A stretch of 21,570 nucleotides of DNA. Source: Embleya sp040605455. Lineage in GTDB: Bacteria > Actinomycetota > Actinomycetes > Streptomycetales > Streptomycetaceae. The stretch spans positions 1-21,570 of the forward strand of contig NZ_JBEXCV010000148.1 of assembly GCF_040605455.1 (NCBI RefSeq), read 5' to 3'. Position numbers and translations under genes: made by a program. This document shows, piece by piece, positions 14,142 to 21,570 of this stretch; position 1 is the first letter of the stretch; each line of letters starts with the position of its first letter. The notes beneath the pieces were generated by a model, which ran no database searches, was not told the origin of the DNA, and saw only the letters and a list, made by a program, of their open reading frames with translations.

Positions 14142-14996
14142 GTGAGCACTCTGCACTTCTTCAAGGGTCACGGCACCGAGAACGACTTCGTCATCGTGCC
14201 GGACGCGGACGGCGAGTTCACCCCGACCGCCGAGCAGGTCGCCGCGCTGTGCGATCGGCGTGCGGGCATCGGCGGCGACGGCCTGCTCCGGGTGGTGCGT
14301 TCGGCCAAGGATCCGGCCGCCGAGCACCTGGCCGGCGAGGCCGAGTGGTTCATGGACTACCGCAACTCCGACGGGTCGATCGCCGAGATGTGCGGCAACG
14401 GTGTGCGGGTGTTCGCCCGGTACCTGATCGAGCAGGGCCTGGCCGAGGCGGGCGAGCTGCGGGTGGCCACGCGCGGCGGGGTCAAGACGGTCATCGTGCC
14501 GATCGAGGGCCCGATCACGGTGGACATGGGCGTGCCCCGGCTGCCCGACTCCACGGGCATCGGGGTGGACGTCGAGGGGCGGGTGCGGCCCGCGACCAAC
14601 GTCGACATGGGCAATCCGCACGCGGTGGTGTTCGTCGAGGACCTGGCCCAGGCGGGCAACCTGTACACGGCGCCGGCCGTGTCGCCGGCGGGGGTGTATC
14701 CCGACGGGGTCAATGTCGAGTTCGTGGTGCGCCGGGCGCCGGGGCATGTGGCCATGCGGGTGCACGAGCGCGGCTCCGGGGAGACCCGCTCGTGTGGAAC
14801 CGGGGCGTGCGCGGTGATGGTCGCCGCCGCGCGGGCCGACGGCGCGGAGCCGGCCGTGACCGGCGAACCGGCCACCTACACCGTGGACCTCCCGGGCGGT
14901 CGGCTGGTGATCACCGAGCGCGTGGACGGCCACATCGAGATGGCCGGTCCGGCCGTGATCGTCGCGGAGGGACGGGTCGACCTCGACCGACTGTGA
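14142..14996 (+). CDS. dapF: Diaminopimelate epimerase
   Basis: DapF interconverts LL- and meso-diaminopimelate, a late step in lysine synthesis and the source of the cell-wall diamino acid. The 284-aa protein has the N-terminal KGHGTENDFVI, DRRAGIGGDGLL and YRNSDGSIAEMCGNGVR with catalytic Cys84. The second half has NPHAVVFV, GVNVEFV and ERGSGETRSCGTGACA with the second catalytic Cys218. Both active-site cysteines and their flanking glycines are intact. GTG at 14142 is supported by the -10 hexamer 6 nt upstream. In Streptomyces LL-DAP is used in peptidoglycan, so the enzyme there mainly supplies lysine. The downstream gene lies 118 bp away and appears to be under separate control. Confidence 0.97.
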   Translation: MSTLHFFKGHGTENDFVIVPDADGEFTPTAEQVAALCDRRAGIGGDGLLRVVRSAKDPAAEHLAGEAEWFMDYRNSDGSIAEMCGNGVRVFARYLIEQGLAEAGELRVATRGGVKTVIVPIEGPITVDMGVPRLPDSTGIGVDVEGRVRPATNVDMGNPHAVVFVEDLAQAGNLYTAPAVSPAGVYPDGVNVEFVVRRAPGHVAMRVHERGSGETRSCGTGACAVMVAAARADGAEPAVTGEPATYTVDLPGGRLVITERVDGHIEMAGPAVIVAEGRVDLDRL

Positions 14997-15070
14997 GACG
15001 TGGCCCCGCCGACGTCCCCGTGCGGTCGTTCGTCCGAACCCTGTGCACGCCCGATGCTCCGTGATAGGTC

Positions 15071-15091
15071 TTGCATGACCTGGTCAAGCAA
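15071..15091. promoter_or_regulatory. Operator-like palindrome upstream of the SCO6745-family gene
   Basis: The arms TTGCATGACC (15071-15080) and GGTCAAGCAA (15082-15091) form an inverted repeat with one mismatched pair around a central T. The site is 23 bp before the ATG at 15115 and just upstream of the ribosome-binding site, the expected position for a dimeric repressor. The regulator is unknown. Confidence 0.5.
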
Positions 15092-15114
15092 TGCCGTCAT
15101 GGGGAGACGCCAGT

Positions 15115-15858
15115 ATGAGCAGCATGGACACGGCACGTGATACCACTCGCGCGGTGAAGACGACGGTGCAGGCGGCGGGTGCCTTCTTCTTCGCGCCGCA
15201 TACGGTCGCGCGCGGTGCGGAACTGGGTCTGGACGGCGTGACCCTGTACATCGCCGGTCGCGGCGGGGTGCTGGGGGACGTGGACGACGACACGGTGGTC
15301 CGCGCGTTCCACCACTTCACCGCCGACACCCTGCTCCCGCTGTGGGAGGCGGGCCGCAAGGTCGCGCCGCCCGCGCAGGTCGGCGAGCTGTACGCGGACT
15401 GTGCGCGGGCGTGGGGCCGTACCCATCTCGCGGACCTGCCCGAAGTGGAGCGGCTGGCCGAGATCACCACCTCGATCGTGCGTGCCAACGACCTGGGCGA
15501 CCTGGCCCCGCTGTATTCGGCCTGGCGCGGCGTACATCTTCCGGATGACGCGCCCGGCCGGCTCGCGCAGAACCTGCAGACGCTGCGTGAGCACCGGGGC
15601 GGGCTGCACATCCTGGCGCTGGCCGCCCATCGCCTCACCCCGCTGCAGGCGCAGGCGGCCGAGGGGAGCCCGTACCTGGAGTTCTATGGGCATCGGAAGC
15701 CGTTTCCCGAGGTCACGGCCGATGTGGCGGAGCGCTACCGCGCCGCGGAGGAGCTCACCGACGAACTCGTGGCGGCCGGTTACGCGGTTCTGGACGAGGC
15801 CGAGGCGGCCGACTTCACCGCGTTCGCACCGGCCCTGGGTGCCCGGTTGACGCACTGA
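15115..15858 (+). CDS. SCO6745-family protein of unknown function
   Basis: This 247-aa soluble protein has no signal peptide. The layout matches the actinobacterial SCO6745 family: an early aromatic and proline motif (AFFFAPHTVARGAELGLDG), repeated acidic and hydrophobic helices, LYSAWRGVHLPDD, then TLREHRGGLHILALAA near residue 170 and a C-terminal acidic helix. The strongest marker is LREHRGG-x-H. ATG at 15115 has GGGGAG 8 nt upstream; an in-frame ATG at 15091 is less likely because it lies inside the palindrome and lacks a ribosome-binding site. No catalytic function is established for the family to my knowledge. Confidence 0.8.
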   Translation: MSSMDTARDTTRAVKTTVQAAGAFFFAPHTVARGAELGLDGVTLYIAGRGGVLGDVDDDTVVRAFHHFTADTLLPLWEAGRKVAPPAQVGELYADCARAWGRTHLADLPEVERLAEITTSIVRANDLGDLAPLYSAWRGVHLPDDAPGRLAQNLQTLREHRGGLHILALAAHRLTPLQAQAAEGSPYLEFYGHRKPFPEVTADVAERYRAAEELTDELVAAGYAVLDEAEAADFTAFAPALGARLTH

Positions 15859-15901
15859 CGCGAGCGGTCGGTCCCGGTACCGGGGTCCGGGAGAACCCCT
15901 A

Positions 15902-15962
15902 GGCGGGTCCTGCCTGGAGGTGGACCGCCTCGGGGGTCCCTCCTGCCAGGGAAGGACCCGCC
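15902..15962 (+). other. Long interrupted hairpin between the SCO6745-family and DUF4097 genes
   Basis: Nested inverted repeats build one rod-like structure. The outer stem is 10 bp (15902-15911 with 15953-15962), a middle stem is 5 bp (15913-15917 with 15946-15950), and the inner stem is 5 bp (15922-15926 with 15935-15939) with an 8-nt loop. It begins 44 bp after the upstream stop codon and ends 120 bp before the next ATG. A terminator or a structured leader RNA would both fit. The rest of this 224-bp gap shows no clear promoter. Confidence 0.55.
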
Positions 15963-16082
15963 CAACCCGACGCCGGGCCGACGCGGGGCGGGGGCATGTC
16001 TTCCTAGCCTGGAGGCATCAGTAAAGCGGGGGAGTGGTCGTGCGTTCGGGCGGCGGACCCCGCCCCGACCCAAGGAGAAACC

Positions 16083-16796
16083 ATGTCTGCCCGCAACCGT
16101 CGATCGGCTCTGCTGGTCCCGCTGGTCGCACTTCCGCTGGTGCTCACCGCGTGTGAGTTCAACGTGGACAGCGATGGGCACGGGGCGGAGAAGAAGACCA
16201 CGTCCTACGACGTCTCGCAGAATGTGCGCTCGCTCAAGGTGGACAGCGACGCGGGCAACGTCAAGGTGACGGAGGCCGACGTCAAGACGGTCAAGGTGAC
16301 CGAGAAGCAGCACTACGACAACACGGCGCCGACGACCACGCACAACGTGGACGGCAACGGGCAACTGGTCCTCGACTACGACTGCGCGAGCAAGAAGGCA
16401 TGCTTCGTGGCGTACGAGGTGACCATCCCGCGCGGGGGCGCCGCACTCGACATCCGCACCGACGCGGGCAATGTGACCCTGCGCGATGTGACCGGGACGC
16501 TCAACCTGCACACCAGCGCGGGCAAGATCGACGGCGAGGGGGTCACCTCGGCGAAGGTGACCGCGCAGACCGGTGCCGGGTCGATCGACCTGACCTTCAC
16601 CAAGGCGCCGACCGACGTGGACGCCAAGACCAACGCGGGTCGGGCGACGGTGCGGGTGCCGGGCGGGCAGCAGTACGCGGCGGACGTGTCCACCACGATC
16701 GGCGACACCGACGTCAAGGTCTCGCGCAACGACCAGTCGCAGCACAAGATCAAGGTGCGCACCGACGCGGGGCAGGCCCGGCTGCTGACCTCGTGA
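16083..16796 (+). CDS. DUF4097-type beta-solenoid lipoprotein
   Basis: This exported protein of 237 aa is probably lipid-anchored. The signal has basic residues (SARNRRSA), a hydrophobic core and lipobox LTAC with Cys24. The mature part is made of short repeating strands with recurring turns such as SDAGNVKV, TDAGNVTL, TSAGKIDG, TGAGSIDL, TNAGRATV and TDAGQARL. This [T/S]-x-[A/G]-G-x-[I/V/A] rhythm is typical of the DUF4097/DUF2807-like beta-helix families. Two further Cys (DYDCAS, KACFV) could form a disulfide. ATG at 16083 has AAGGAGA 5 nt upstream. Related proteins are often linked to cell-envelope stress systems, but no anti-sigma or sensor gene is adjacent here. Function unknown. Confidence 0.85.
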   Translation: MSARNRRSALLVPLVALPLVLTACEFNVDSDGHGAEKKTTSYDVSQNVRSLKVDSDAGNVKVTEADVKTVKVTEKQHYDNTAPTTTHNVDGNGQLVLDYDCASKKACFVAYEVTIPRGGAALDIRTDAGNVTLRDVTGTLNLHTSAGKIDGEGVTSAKVTAQTGAGSIDLTFTKAPTDVDAKTNAGRATVRVPGGQQYAADVSTTIGDTDVKVSRNDQSQHKIKVRTDAGQARLLTS

Positions 16797-16963
16797 GGGC
16801 GAAGGCTCGGCGGTGACGCGGGTCGAAGTGTTCAGCGCGTTCAGGCGGGTCGGCGGACGAACCGGCCGAAAACCCGGATGCCCGCGCGCGGGTCGTCGTG
16901 GGACCATCATGACGGCCGCCCCGGGGAATGGAGCGGCCCGCCGACTACGTTGAACAGGACGAT

Positions 16964-18469
16964 ATGACTTCTCGCTCACACCGCGCCGGACACGACGACA
17001 CGGACTCGACTCCCCCATTCGACGACGCCGACGGCTTCGACGACGGAGCGGCCTTCGACGGATTCGGAACGGGCGATGACGTCGGGGTCGGTCCGCTCGA
17101 CTACGACGGCGACCAGTTCGACCGCGAGGAGCGCAGCGCGCTCCGCCGAATCGCCGGGCTCTCCACCGAGCTGACCGACGTCACCGAGGTCGAATACCGA
17201 CAGCTTCGCCTGGAACGGGTCGTGTTGGTCGGGGTCTGGACCGACGGGACCGCCGCGGACGCCGAATATTCGCTCAAGGAACTCGCCGCGCTCGCGGAGA
17301 CCGCGGGCTCACAGGTGCTGGACGGGCTGATCCAGCGCCGCGACAAGCCGGACCCGGCGACCTACATCGGGTCCGGAAAGGCCAAGGAACTGCGCGACGT
17401 GGTGATCGCCACGGGCGCGGACACCGTGGTCTGCGACGGTGAGCTGACCCCGGGTCAGCTCATTCAGCTCGAAGACGTGGTCAAGGTCAAGGTCGTGGAC
17501 CGCACGGCGTTGATCCTGGACATCTTCGCGCAGCATGCCAAGTCCCGAGAGGGCAAGGCGCAGGTCTCGCTGGCGCAGATGCAGTACATGCTGCCGCGCC
17601 TGCGTGGCTGGGGTGCCTCGCTGTCGCGCCAGATGGGTGGCGGCGGCGGTGGCGGCATGGCCACGCGTGGTCCCGGTGAGACGAAGATCGAGACCGATCG
17701 TCGGCGCATCCGGGAGAAGATGGCCAAGATGCGCCGCGAGATCGCGGACATGAAGAAGGCGCGGGACACCAAGCGGCAGGAGCGGCGGCGCAACGCCATC
17801 CCGTCGGTGGCCATCGCGGGTTACACGAACGCGGGCAAGTCCTCGATCCTGAACCGGTTGACCGGTGCGGGCGTGCTGGTGGAGAACGCGCTGTTCGCGA
17901 CGCTGGATCCGACGGTGCGCAGGGCCGAGACGCCCAGCGGTCGCGGGTACACGCTCGCCGACACGGTCGGTTTCGTTCGGCATCTGCCGCACCAGCTGGT
18001 CGAGGCGTTCCGCTCCACCTTGGAAGAGGTCGCCGACGCGGATCTGATCCTGCACGTGGTGGACGGCTCCGACCCCACGCCGGAGGCCCAACTGGCGGCC
18101 GTGCGCGAGGTGTTCACCGAGGTCGAGGCGCACAAGGTGCGCGAGATCGTGGTGGTGAACAAGGCCGATGCGGCCGATCCCGAGGTGCTGGCCCGGCTGT
18201 TGCGTCGGGAGAAGCACGCGATCGTGGTGTCGGCGCGTACCGGGCAGGGCATGGACGAGCTGCTCGCGTTGATCGACGAGGAACTGCCGCGCCCGGATGT
18301 CGAGGTCGAGGTGGTCGTGCCGTACGAGCGCGGCGATCTGGTCGCCAAGGTGCACGGCACTGGCGAGCTGTTGGCCACCGAGCACCGCGAGGCGGGCACG
18401 TGGTTGCACGCCCGGGTGGGCCGGCAACTCGCCGCCGAGTTGGAGCGGTTCGTGGTCGCCAAGCGCTGA
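16964..18469 (+). CDS. hflX: Ribosome-associated GTPase HflX
   Basis: This 501-aa translation-factor-class GTPase of the Obg-HflX superfamily binds the 50S subunit and splits stalled ribosomes. An acidic, disordered N-terminal extension of about 60 residues precedes the HflX domain (ERVVLVGVWTDGT, TYIGSGKAKEL, VVCDGELTPGQ, DRTALILDIFAQHA). The Gly-rich segment leads into TRGPGETKIETDRRRIR and a coiled region. The G domain has G1 GYTNAGKSS (286-294), G3 DTVGF and G4 NKAD, followed by a C-terminal domain. ATG at 16964 has AGGA 5 nt upstream and a TACGTT -10-like hexamer at 16946-16951. An upstream in-frame ATG at 16928 is less likely because it precedes that promoter-like element. A strong hairpin follows the gene. 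Confidence 0.96.
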   Translation: MTSRSHRAGHDDTDSTPPFDDADGFDDGAAFDGFGTGDDVGVGPLDYDGDQFDREERSALRRIAGLSTELTDVTEVEYRQLRLERVVLVGVWTDGTAADAEYSLKELAALAETAGSQVLDGLIQRRDKPDPATYIGSGKAKELRDVVIATGADTVVCDGELTPGQLIQLEDVVKVKVVDRTALILDIFAQHAKSREGKAQVSLAQMQYMLPRLRGWGASLSRQMGGGGGGGMATRGPGETKIETDRRRIREKMAKMRREIADMKKARDTKRQERRRNAIPSVAIAGYTNAGKSSILNRLTGAGVLVENALFATLDPTVRRAETPSGRGYTLADTVGFVRHLPHQLVEAFRSTLEEVADADLILHVVDGSDPTPEAQLAAVREVFTEVEAHKVREIVVVNKADAADPEVLARLLRREKHAIVVSARTGQGMDELLALIDEELPRPDVEVEVVVPYERGDLVAKVHGTGELLATEHREAGTWLHARVGRQLAAELERFVVAKR

Positions 18470-18491
18470 CGTGGGCAGCTGGAGGGACCTC

Positions 18492-18532
18492 AGGCCCGGG
18501 TCGCACACGATGTCCGTGTGCGACCCGGGCCT
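18492..18532. terminator. Strong hairpin between hflX and the protease gene
   Basis: A perfect 17-bp stem (18492-18508 and 18516-18532) with a 7-nt loop is followed on the plus strand by TTGT. It lies 22 bp after the hflX stop codon and 35 bp from the stop codon of the convergent protease gene, and can serve both directions. Confidence 0.9.
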
Positions 18533-18567
18533 TTGTCGTGTCCGTGGGGCCGGCGGTGCCCCCGCGT

Positions 18568-19650
18568 TCAGCGTTTGCGCTTGAGGTTGTCCAGCATGCG
18601 GCGGGCGTCCTGGTCCAGGTAGGGGCCGGCGATCCAGGTGTGTCCGGCGCCGCTGAGCGCGCTGTTGCCGATCAGCCGCAGCGTGCCGTCGGGGGCGGTG
18701 GCGTACCAGCCGCCGCCGCTGGCGCCGGCGGTCATGGTGCAGCCGATGCGCAGCAGGGGCGGGCTGTTCGAGTCGACGGTCATCCGGCGCGGGTCCTGGG
18801 TGCAGGCGAACATGGTCAGCCCGTCGAACGGGGCATCCTGCGGATATCCGTACGCGCCGGCGGCGGTCAGCTCGCGTGGGGCGTCGAACCACACCGGCAG
18901 GGCGCGGCCGACGACCTCCTCCAGGCTGCGTGCGCTGCGGTCGGGGTTCTTGACCTCGACCACCGCGTAGTCGTAGGCGGTGGCGGGTGACGTGGAGTTC
19001 GTGCCGCCGGCGCGCCACTGGTCGGAGGTGGACACCGAGGTCGCCCACCATTGGCCGAACGGCGCGACCGGGCCCGGGTTGCCGAGGTTGGCCAGGGTGG
19101 CCTGGCCGCTGCTGTTGAAGGCGGGCACGAACTGCAGGCTGGTGAACCAGGTGCCGCCGCGGCCGGCGTGGACGCAGTGGCCGGCGGTCCAGACCAGGTT
19201 GCTGCGGCCGGGGCGCTTGGGGTCGGCGACCACGGTGCCCGAGCAGACGGAGGGGCCGTCGGGGGCTTCGAAGAAGAGTTTGCCGGCGGCGACGGTGCCG
19301 GCCTCGCCGGTGTAGGGGCGGGCCACCGGGCGGGCCTGGACGGGTGCCGGCTTGGCCTCGGCGAGCACCTCCGGCAGCGGTTCTCGGGACGGTTGTGGGC
19401 CGGGTCGGTCGGGCGCCGCGGTCGGGGCGGGCGGGCCGTCCTCGCCCTTGGGGTCGCGGGGCTTGGCCCGGCTCATCCGTTCCGGGGTCCAGTGCGCGGG
19501 ATCGCCGGGATCCGCGAGCGCCTCCGGGCCCCTGTCGTTGCCGCCGTCGTGACTGACTCCGTTGAGTGTCAGTGCCATGACGGTGCCCGTCACCAGCAGC
19601 GACACCGCCACCGTCAGCGTGACGAACAGCGTGCGAACGCCGTGCGTCAA
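18568..19650 (-). CDS. Secreted or membrane-anchored trypsin-like serine protease
   Basis: This 360-aa chymotrypsin-fold (S1 family) endopeptidase has an N-terminal hydrophobic segment (residues about 6-30), either an uncleaved anchor or a signal peptide. A Pro-rich, probably disordered linker of about 90 residues follows. In the protease domain the catalytic triad is visible: His158 in WTAGHC, Asp227 in AYDYAVVEV and Ser311 in TAGASGGGW. Two Cys pairs are likely, 136/159 around the His and 283/304 before the Ser. I chose the TTG at 19650 because GGGAGG lies 7 nt upstream and the hydrophobic segment then sits near the N terminus. The frame stays open to a GTG at 19776, but that stretch is Pro/Arg-rich, overlaps likely promoter sequence and has no comparable ribosome-binding site. 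Natural substrate unknown. Confidence 0.88.
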   Translation of the reverse strand: MTHGVRTLFVTLTVAVSLLVTGTVMALTLNGVSHDGGNDRGPEALADPGDPAHWTPERMSRAKPRDPKGEDGPPAPTAAPDRPGPQPSREPLPEVLAEAKPAPVQARPVARPYTGEAGTVAAGKLFFEAPDGPSVCSGTVVADPKRPGRSNLVWTAGHCVHAGRGGTWFTSLQFVPAFNSSGQATLANLGNPGPVAPFGQWWATSVSTSDQWRAGGTNSTSPATAYDYAVVEVKNPDRSARSLEEVVGRALPVWFDAPRELTAAGAYGYPQDAPFDGLTMFACTQDPRRMTVDSNSPPLLRIGCTMTAGASGGGWYATAPDGTLRLIGNSALSGAGHTWIAGPYLDQDARRMLDNLKRKR

Positions 19651-19812
19651 GCGCCTACCTCCCCGTGTGCGCCCCCCGTGTATGAGCGCCCGACAGTATC
19701 GGAGGGGGGCGCGGCCGTGATCGGGCGGCGGTTCGGTCGTTGTTTGAGCAGGGGACGTCGAGTCGGCGATCGTCACTCGTTGTGATGATCGCTTTGCCCT
19801 GAGTCATCTCTT

Positions 19813-19831
19813 TGAGGTAAGCCTTACCTAA
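19813..19831. promoter_or_regulatory. Iron box (DmdR1/IdeR operator)
   Basis: TGAGGTAAGCCTTACCTAA is a 19-bp near-palindrome that closely follows the actinobacterial iron-box consensus (TTAGGTTAGGCTAACCTAA type). It lies 32 bp before the aminotransferase ATG. Iron-loaded DmdR1/IdeR binding here would block transcription, so the downstream genes should be switched on under iron limitation. Confidence 0.9.
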
Positions 19832-19863
19832 ATTCCGATCGCCCTTGTGGAGGTGCCGCAGTC

Positions 19864-21384
19864 ATGACCGCCGCCCTGACCAGGCCGGACGACCGCTCCG
19901 GCACCGAGGACTCGGCGCCGGCCGCGCCGCCGGCGGAAATCGCGCCCGCGGACACCGCCGCCACGGCCACCGTGCCCGCGGACACCAAGCAGATCGGTCG
20001 CCCGCGCATCGGCCCGTCGGCCGACGGGCCGGGCATCCTGCGCCGGCAGGCCGCCCGCGAGTCCTCGGCGCGCACGTACGCGCGCTCGTTGCCGATCGTG
20101 CCCGTGCGGGCCCGGGGGATGACCGTCGAGGGAGCCGACGGTCGGCGCTACCTCGATTGCCTCTCCGGCGCCGGCACGCTCGCGCTCGGCCACAACCACC
20201 CCGTGGTGCTCGCGGCGATCCGCGGCGTGCTGGACACCGGCGCGCCGCTGCACGTGCTCGACCTGGCCACTCCGGTCAAGGACCGCTTCGTCGAGGAGCT
20301 GTTCGCCACGCTGCCGCCGGAGTTGGCGCGGGACGGCCGGATCCAGTTCTGCGGGCCGGCCGGCACCGACGCGGTGGAGGCGGCGCTGAAGCTGGTGCGG
20401 ACCGCGACCGGACGGCGCGGGGTGGTGGCGTTCACCGGCGCCTACCACGGGATGACCGAGGGCGCGCTGGCGGTCAGCGGGGACACCGCGATCCGCGACG
20501 CGACCGGCGCCGGCACCGGCGACGCCGTGCGGCTGCCGTTCCCGCAGCGATATCGCTGCCCGTTCGGCACCGGCGGCGCCGAGGGCGAGCGGGTGGCCGC
20601 GCACTACGCACGCACGCTCCTGGAGGATCCCAACGCCGGGGTGCCCGCGCCCGCCGGGATGATCGTGGAGCCGGTGCAGGGCGAGGGTGGGGTGCTGCCG
20701 GCGCCGGACGGCTGGCTGCGCGAGATGCGCCGGCTGACCGCCGAGCGCGGCATCGCGTTGATCGCCGACGAGGTACAGACCGGCCTGGGCCGGACCGGCA
20801 CGATGTGGGGCGTGGACCACGCGGGGGTGGTGCCGGACGTGATGGTGATCTCCAAGGCGATCGGCGGCAGTCTGCCGCTCGCGGTGGTGGTCTACCGCGC
20901 CGAGCTGGACCACTGGTGGCCCGGTGCGCACGCGGGCACCTTCCGCGGCAACCAGCTCGCGATGGCGGCGGGCACCGCGACGATCGCCTTCGTGCGCGAG
21001 CACCGCCTGCACGAGCGGGCGGCCCTCCTGGGGGCCCGGCTCGCGGGCGCGCTGGGCGACCTGATGCCCGGTCAGCCGGCGATCGGCGACGTGCGTGGGC
21101 GCGGGCTGATGCTCGGCGTGGAGATCGTCGAGCCGGACGCCGCCGCGGACGCGTGCGGGACCCGGCCCGCGGCGCCGGCGCTGGCGCGCGCGGTGCGCCG
21201 GGAGGCGCTGGGTCGGGGGCTGATCGTCGAGTTGGGCGGGCGGCACGACAGCGTGGTGCGGCTGCTGCCGCCGCTGACGATGACCGACGTGCAGGCGGAC
21301 GCGGTGTTGGAGCGGCTGGCGGATGCGATCGAGGCGGCTCGGGCCGGACAGGCGACCTCGACCGCCGGATCGGAGTCGGCGTGA
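19864..21384 (+). CDS. Diaminobutyrate-2-oxoglutarate aminotransferase (siderophore pathway)
   Basis: This class III PLP aminotransferase of 506 aa interconverts L-glutamate plus aspartate semialdehyde with 2-oxoglutarate plus L-2,4-diaminobutyrate. After an Ala/Pro-rich tail of about 50 residues come GILRRQAARESSARTYAR, YLDCLSGAGTLALGHNHP and FCGPAGTDAVEAALKL, typical of the DAB aminotransferase (RhbA/Dat) group. Further on are TGAYHGMTEGAL, VEPVQGEGG, ADEVQTGLGRTG (cofactor Asp302) and VISKAIGGSLPL, with the PLP Lys331. ATG at 19864 has GGAGG 10 nt upstream. The iron box upstream and the coupled downstream gene point to a NIS-type siderophore operon, where diaminobutyrate is then decarboxylated to 1,3-diaminopropane. 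EctB of ectoine synthesis is a relative, but the iron box argues against that role. Confidence 0.88.
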   Translation: MTAALTRPDDRSGTEDSAPAAPPAEIAPADTAATATVPADTKQIGRPRIGPSADGPGILRRQAARESSARTYARSLPIVPVRARGMTVEGADGRRYLDCLSGAGTLALGHNHPVVLAAIRGVLDTGAPLHVLDLATPVKDRFVEELFATLPPELARDGRIQFCGPAGTDAVEAALKLVRTATGRRGVVAFTGAYHGMTEGALAVSGDTAIRDATGAGTGDAVRLPFPQRYRCPFGTGGAEGERVAAHYARTLLEDPNAGVPAPAGMIVEPVQGEGGVLPAPDGWLREMRRLTAERGIALIADEVQTGLGRTGTMWGVDHAGVVPDVMVISKAIGGSLPLAVVVYRAELDHWWPGAHAGTFRGNQLAMAAGTATIAFVREHRLHERAALLGARLAGALGDLMPGQPAIGDVRGRGLMLGVEIVEPDAAADACGTRPAAPALARAVRREALGRGLIVELGGRHDSVVRLLPPLTMTDVQADAVLERLADAIEAARAGQATSTAGSESA

Positions 21385-21570
21385 GCACCGCGCGGCACGT
21401 CGGGCATCCGGTCGGGGCCGCGCTCGCGGGCGGGGTCGCGGGTGCCGACGCGCTGCGCACGCTGGTCGAGGTCGCGCTGGCCGCACTGGCGGGCGCCCCG
21501 GACCGACACGGGACAGATCCAGGTCACCCGGGACTCCCTCACGGCCTTGATGGACGATGTGGCCTCCGGG
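21381..21570 (+). CDS. Start of a translationally coupled gene, cut by the window edge (frame break inside)
   Basis: GTG at 21381 overlaps the aminotransferase stop codon by GTGA, the classic arrangement for coupled translation. The first 40 or so codons (ADALRTLVEVALAALAG among them) are strongly coding by third-base G/C. In RhbA/RhbB-type operons the next gene is a PLP-dependent diaminobutyrate decarboxylase, which is my best guess, but too little is visible to confirm it. From about 21499 the third-base bias moves to the +1 frame, reading TGQIQVTRDSLTALMDDVA to the edge. Either a frameshift or an assembly problem lies at about 21490-21510, or the protein continues out of normal codon use. 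Confidence 0.5.
   Translation, partial: MSTARHVGHPVGAALAGGVAGADALRTLVEVALAALAGAPDRHGTDPGHPGLPHGLDGRCGLR

Noticed and set aside
19651..19776. Longer N terminus of the serine protease (GTG 19776)
   Set aside because: The extra 42 residues are Pro/Arg/Thr-rich, overlap probable promoter sequence and would bury the secretion segment. The TTG at 19650 has a strong ribosome-binding site.

Overview
The window is high-GC actinobacterial chromosome. Nearly every real gene shows strong G/C bias at codon third positions, and the gene order (glutamate ABC transporter, two-component pair, TAXI protein, miaB, class III dioxygenase-like protein, antitoxin, miaA, dapF, hflX, trypsin-like protease, iron-regulated aminotransferase) is what I remember from Streptomyces and close relatives. 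I could not run a search, so the family-level placement (Streptomycetaceae) is an inference. I saw no rRNA, tRNA, insertion sequence, prophage or CRISPR.

Region 1 (1-7.5 kb) is a glutamate uptake and sensing island. The minus-strand operon gluA-gluB leaves the window on the left, where gluC and gluD would be expected. It is divergent from gluR-gluK, an OmpR-type regulator and its histidine kinase. Convergent to gluK is the most unusual gene of the window: a Ser/Thr protein kinase joined through one membrane segment to an extracellular glutamate-type substrate-binding domain that is clearly paralogous to GluB. Upstream of it lies an orphan membrane-anchored TAXI-type solute-binding protein with no TRAP permease nearby. 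This part of the window may therefore hold three separate solute sensors or receptors.

Region 2 (7.5-18.5 kb) is housekeeping: miaB and miaA (tRNA A37 modification), a histidine phosphatase, a degenerate LigB-like protein, an MT0933-type antitoxin apparently fused to an upstream small protein, a secreted gamma-glutamyltransferase, dapF (lysine/peptidoglycan), an SCO6745-family protein, a DUF4097 lipoprotein and the GTPase hflX. Several of these genes (miaA, dapF, the LigB-like gene) have a -10-like hexamer exactly 6 nt before the start codon and no Shine-Dalgarno sequence, so they look leaderless. Strong perfect hairpins separate several transcription units: 10469-10513, 14065-14094 and 18492-18532.

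Region 3 (18.5-21.57 kb) holds a secreted trypsin-like protease on the minus strand and the start of an iron-regulated siderophore operon. A 19-bp iron box precedes a diaminobutyrate-2-oxoglutarate aminotransferase. Translationally coupled to it is the beginning of a further gene, whose coding frame appears to break about 70 bp before the window ends.

No stretch longer than 300 bases lacks a gene. The larger intergenic gaps (about 160-230 bp) are described in the feature list where they contain something visible.
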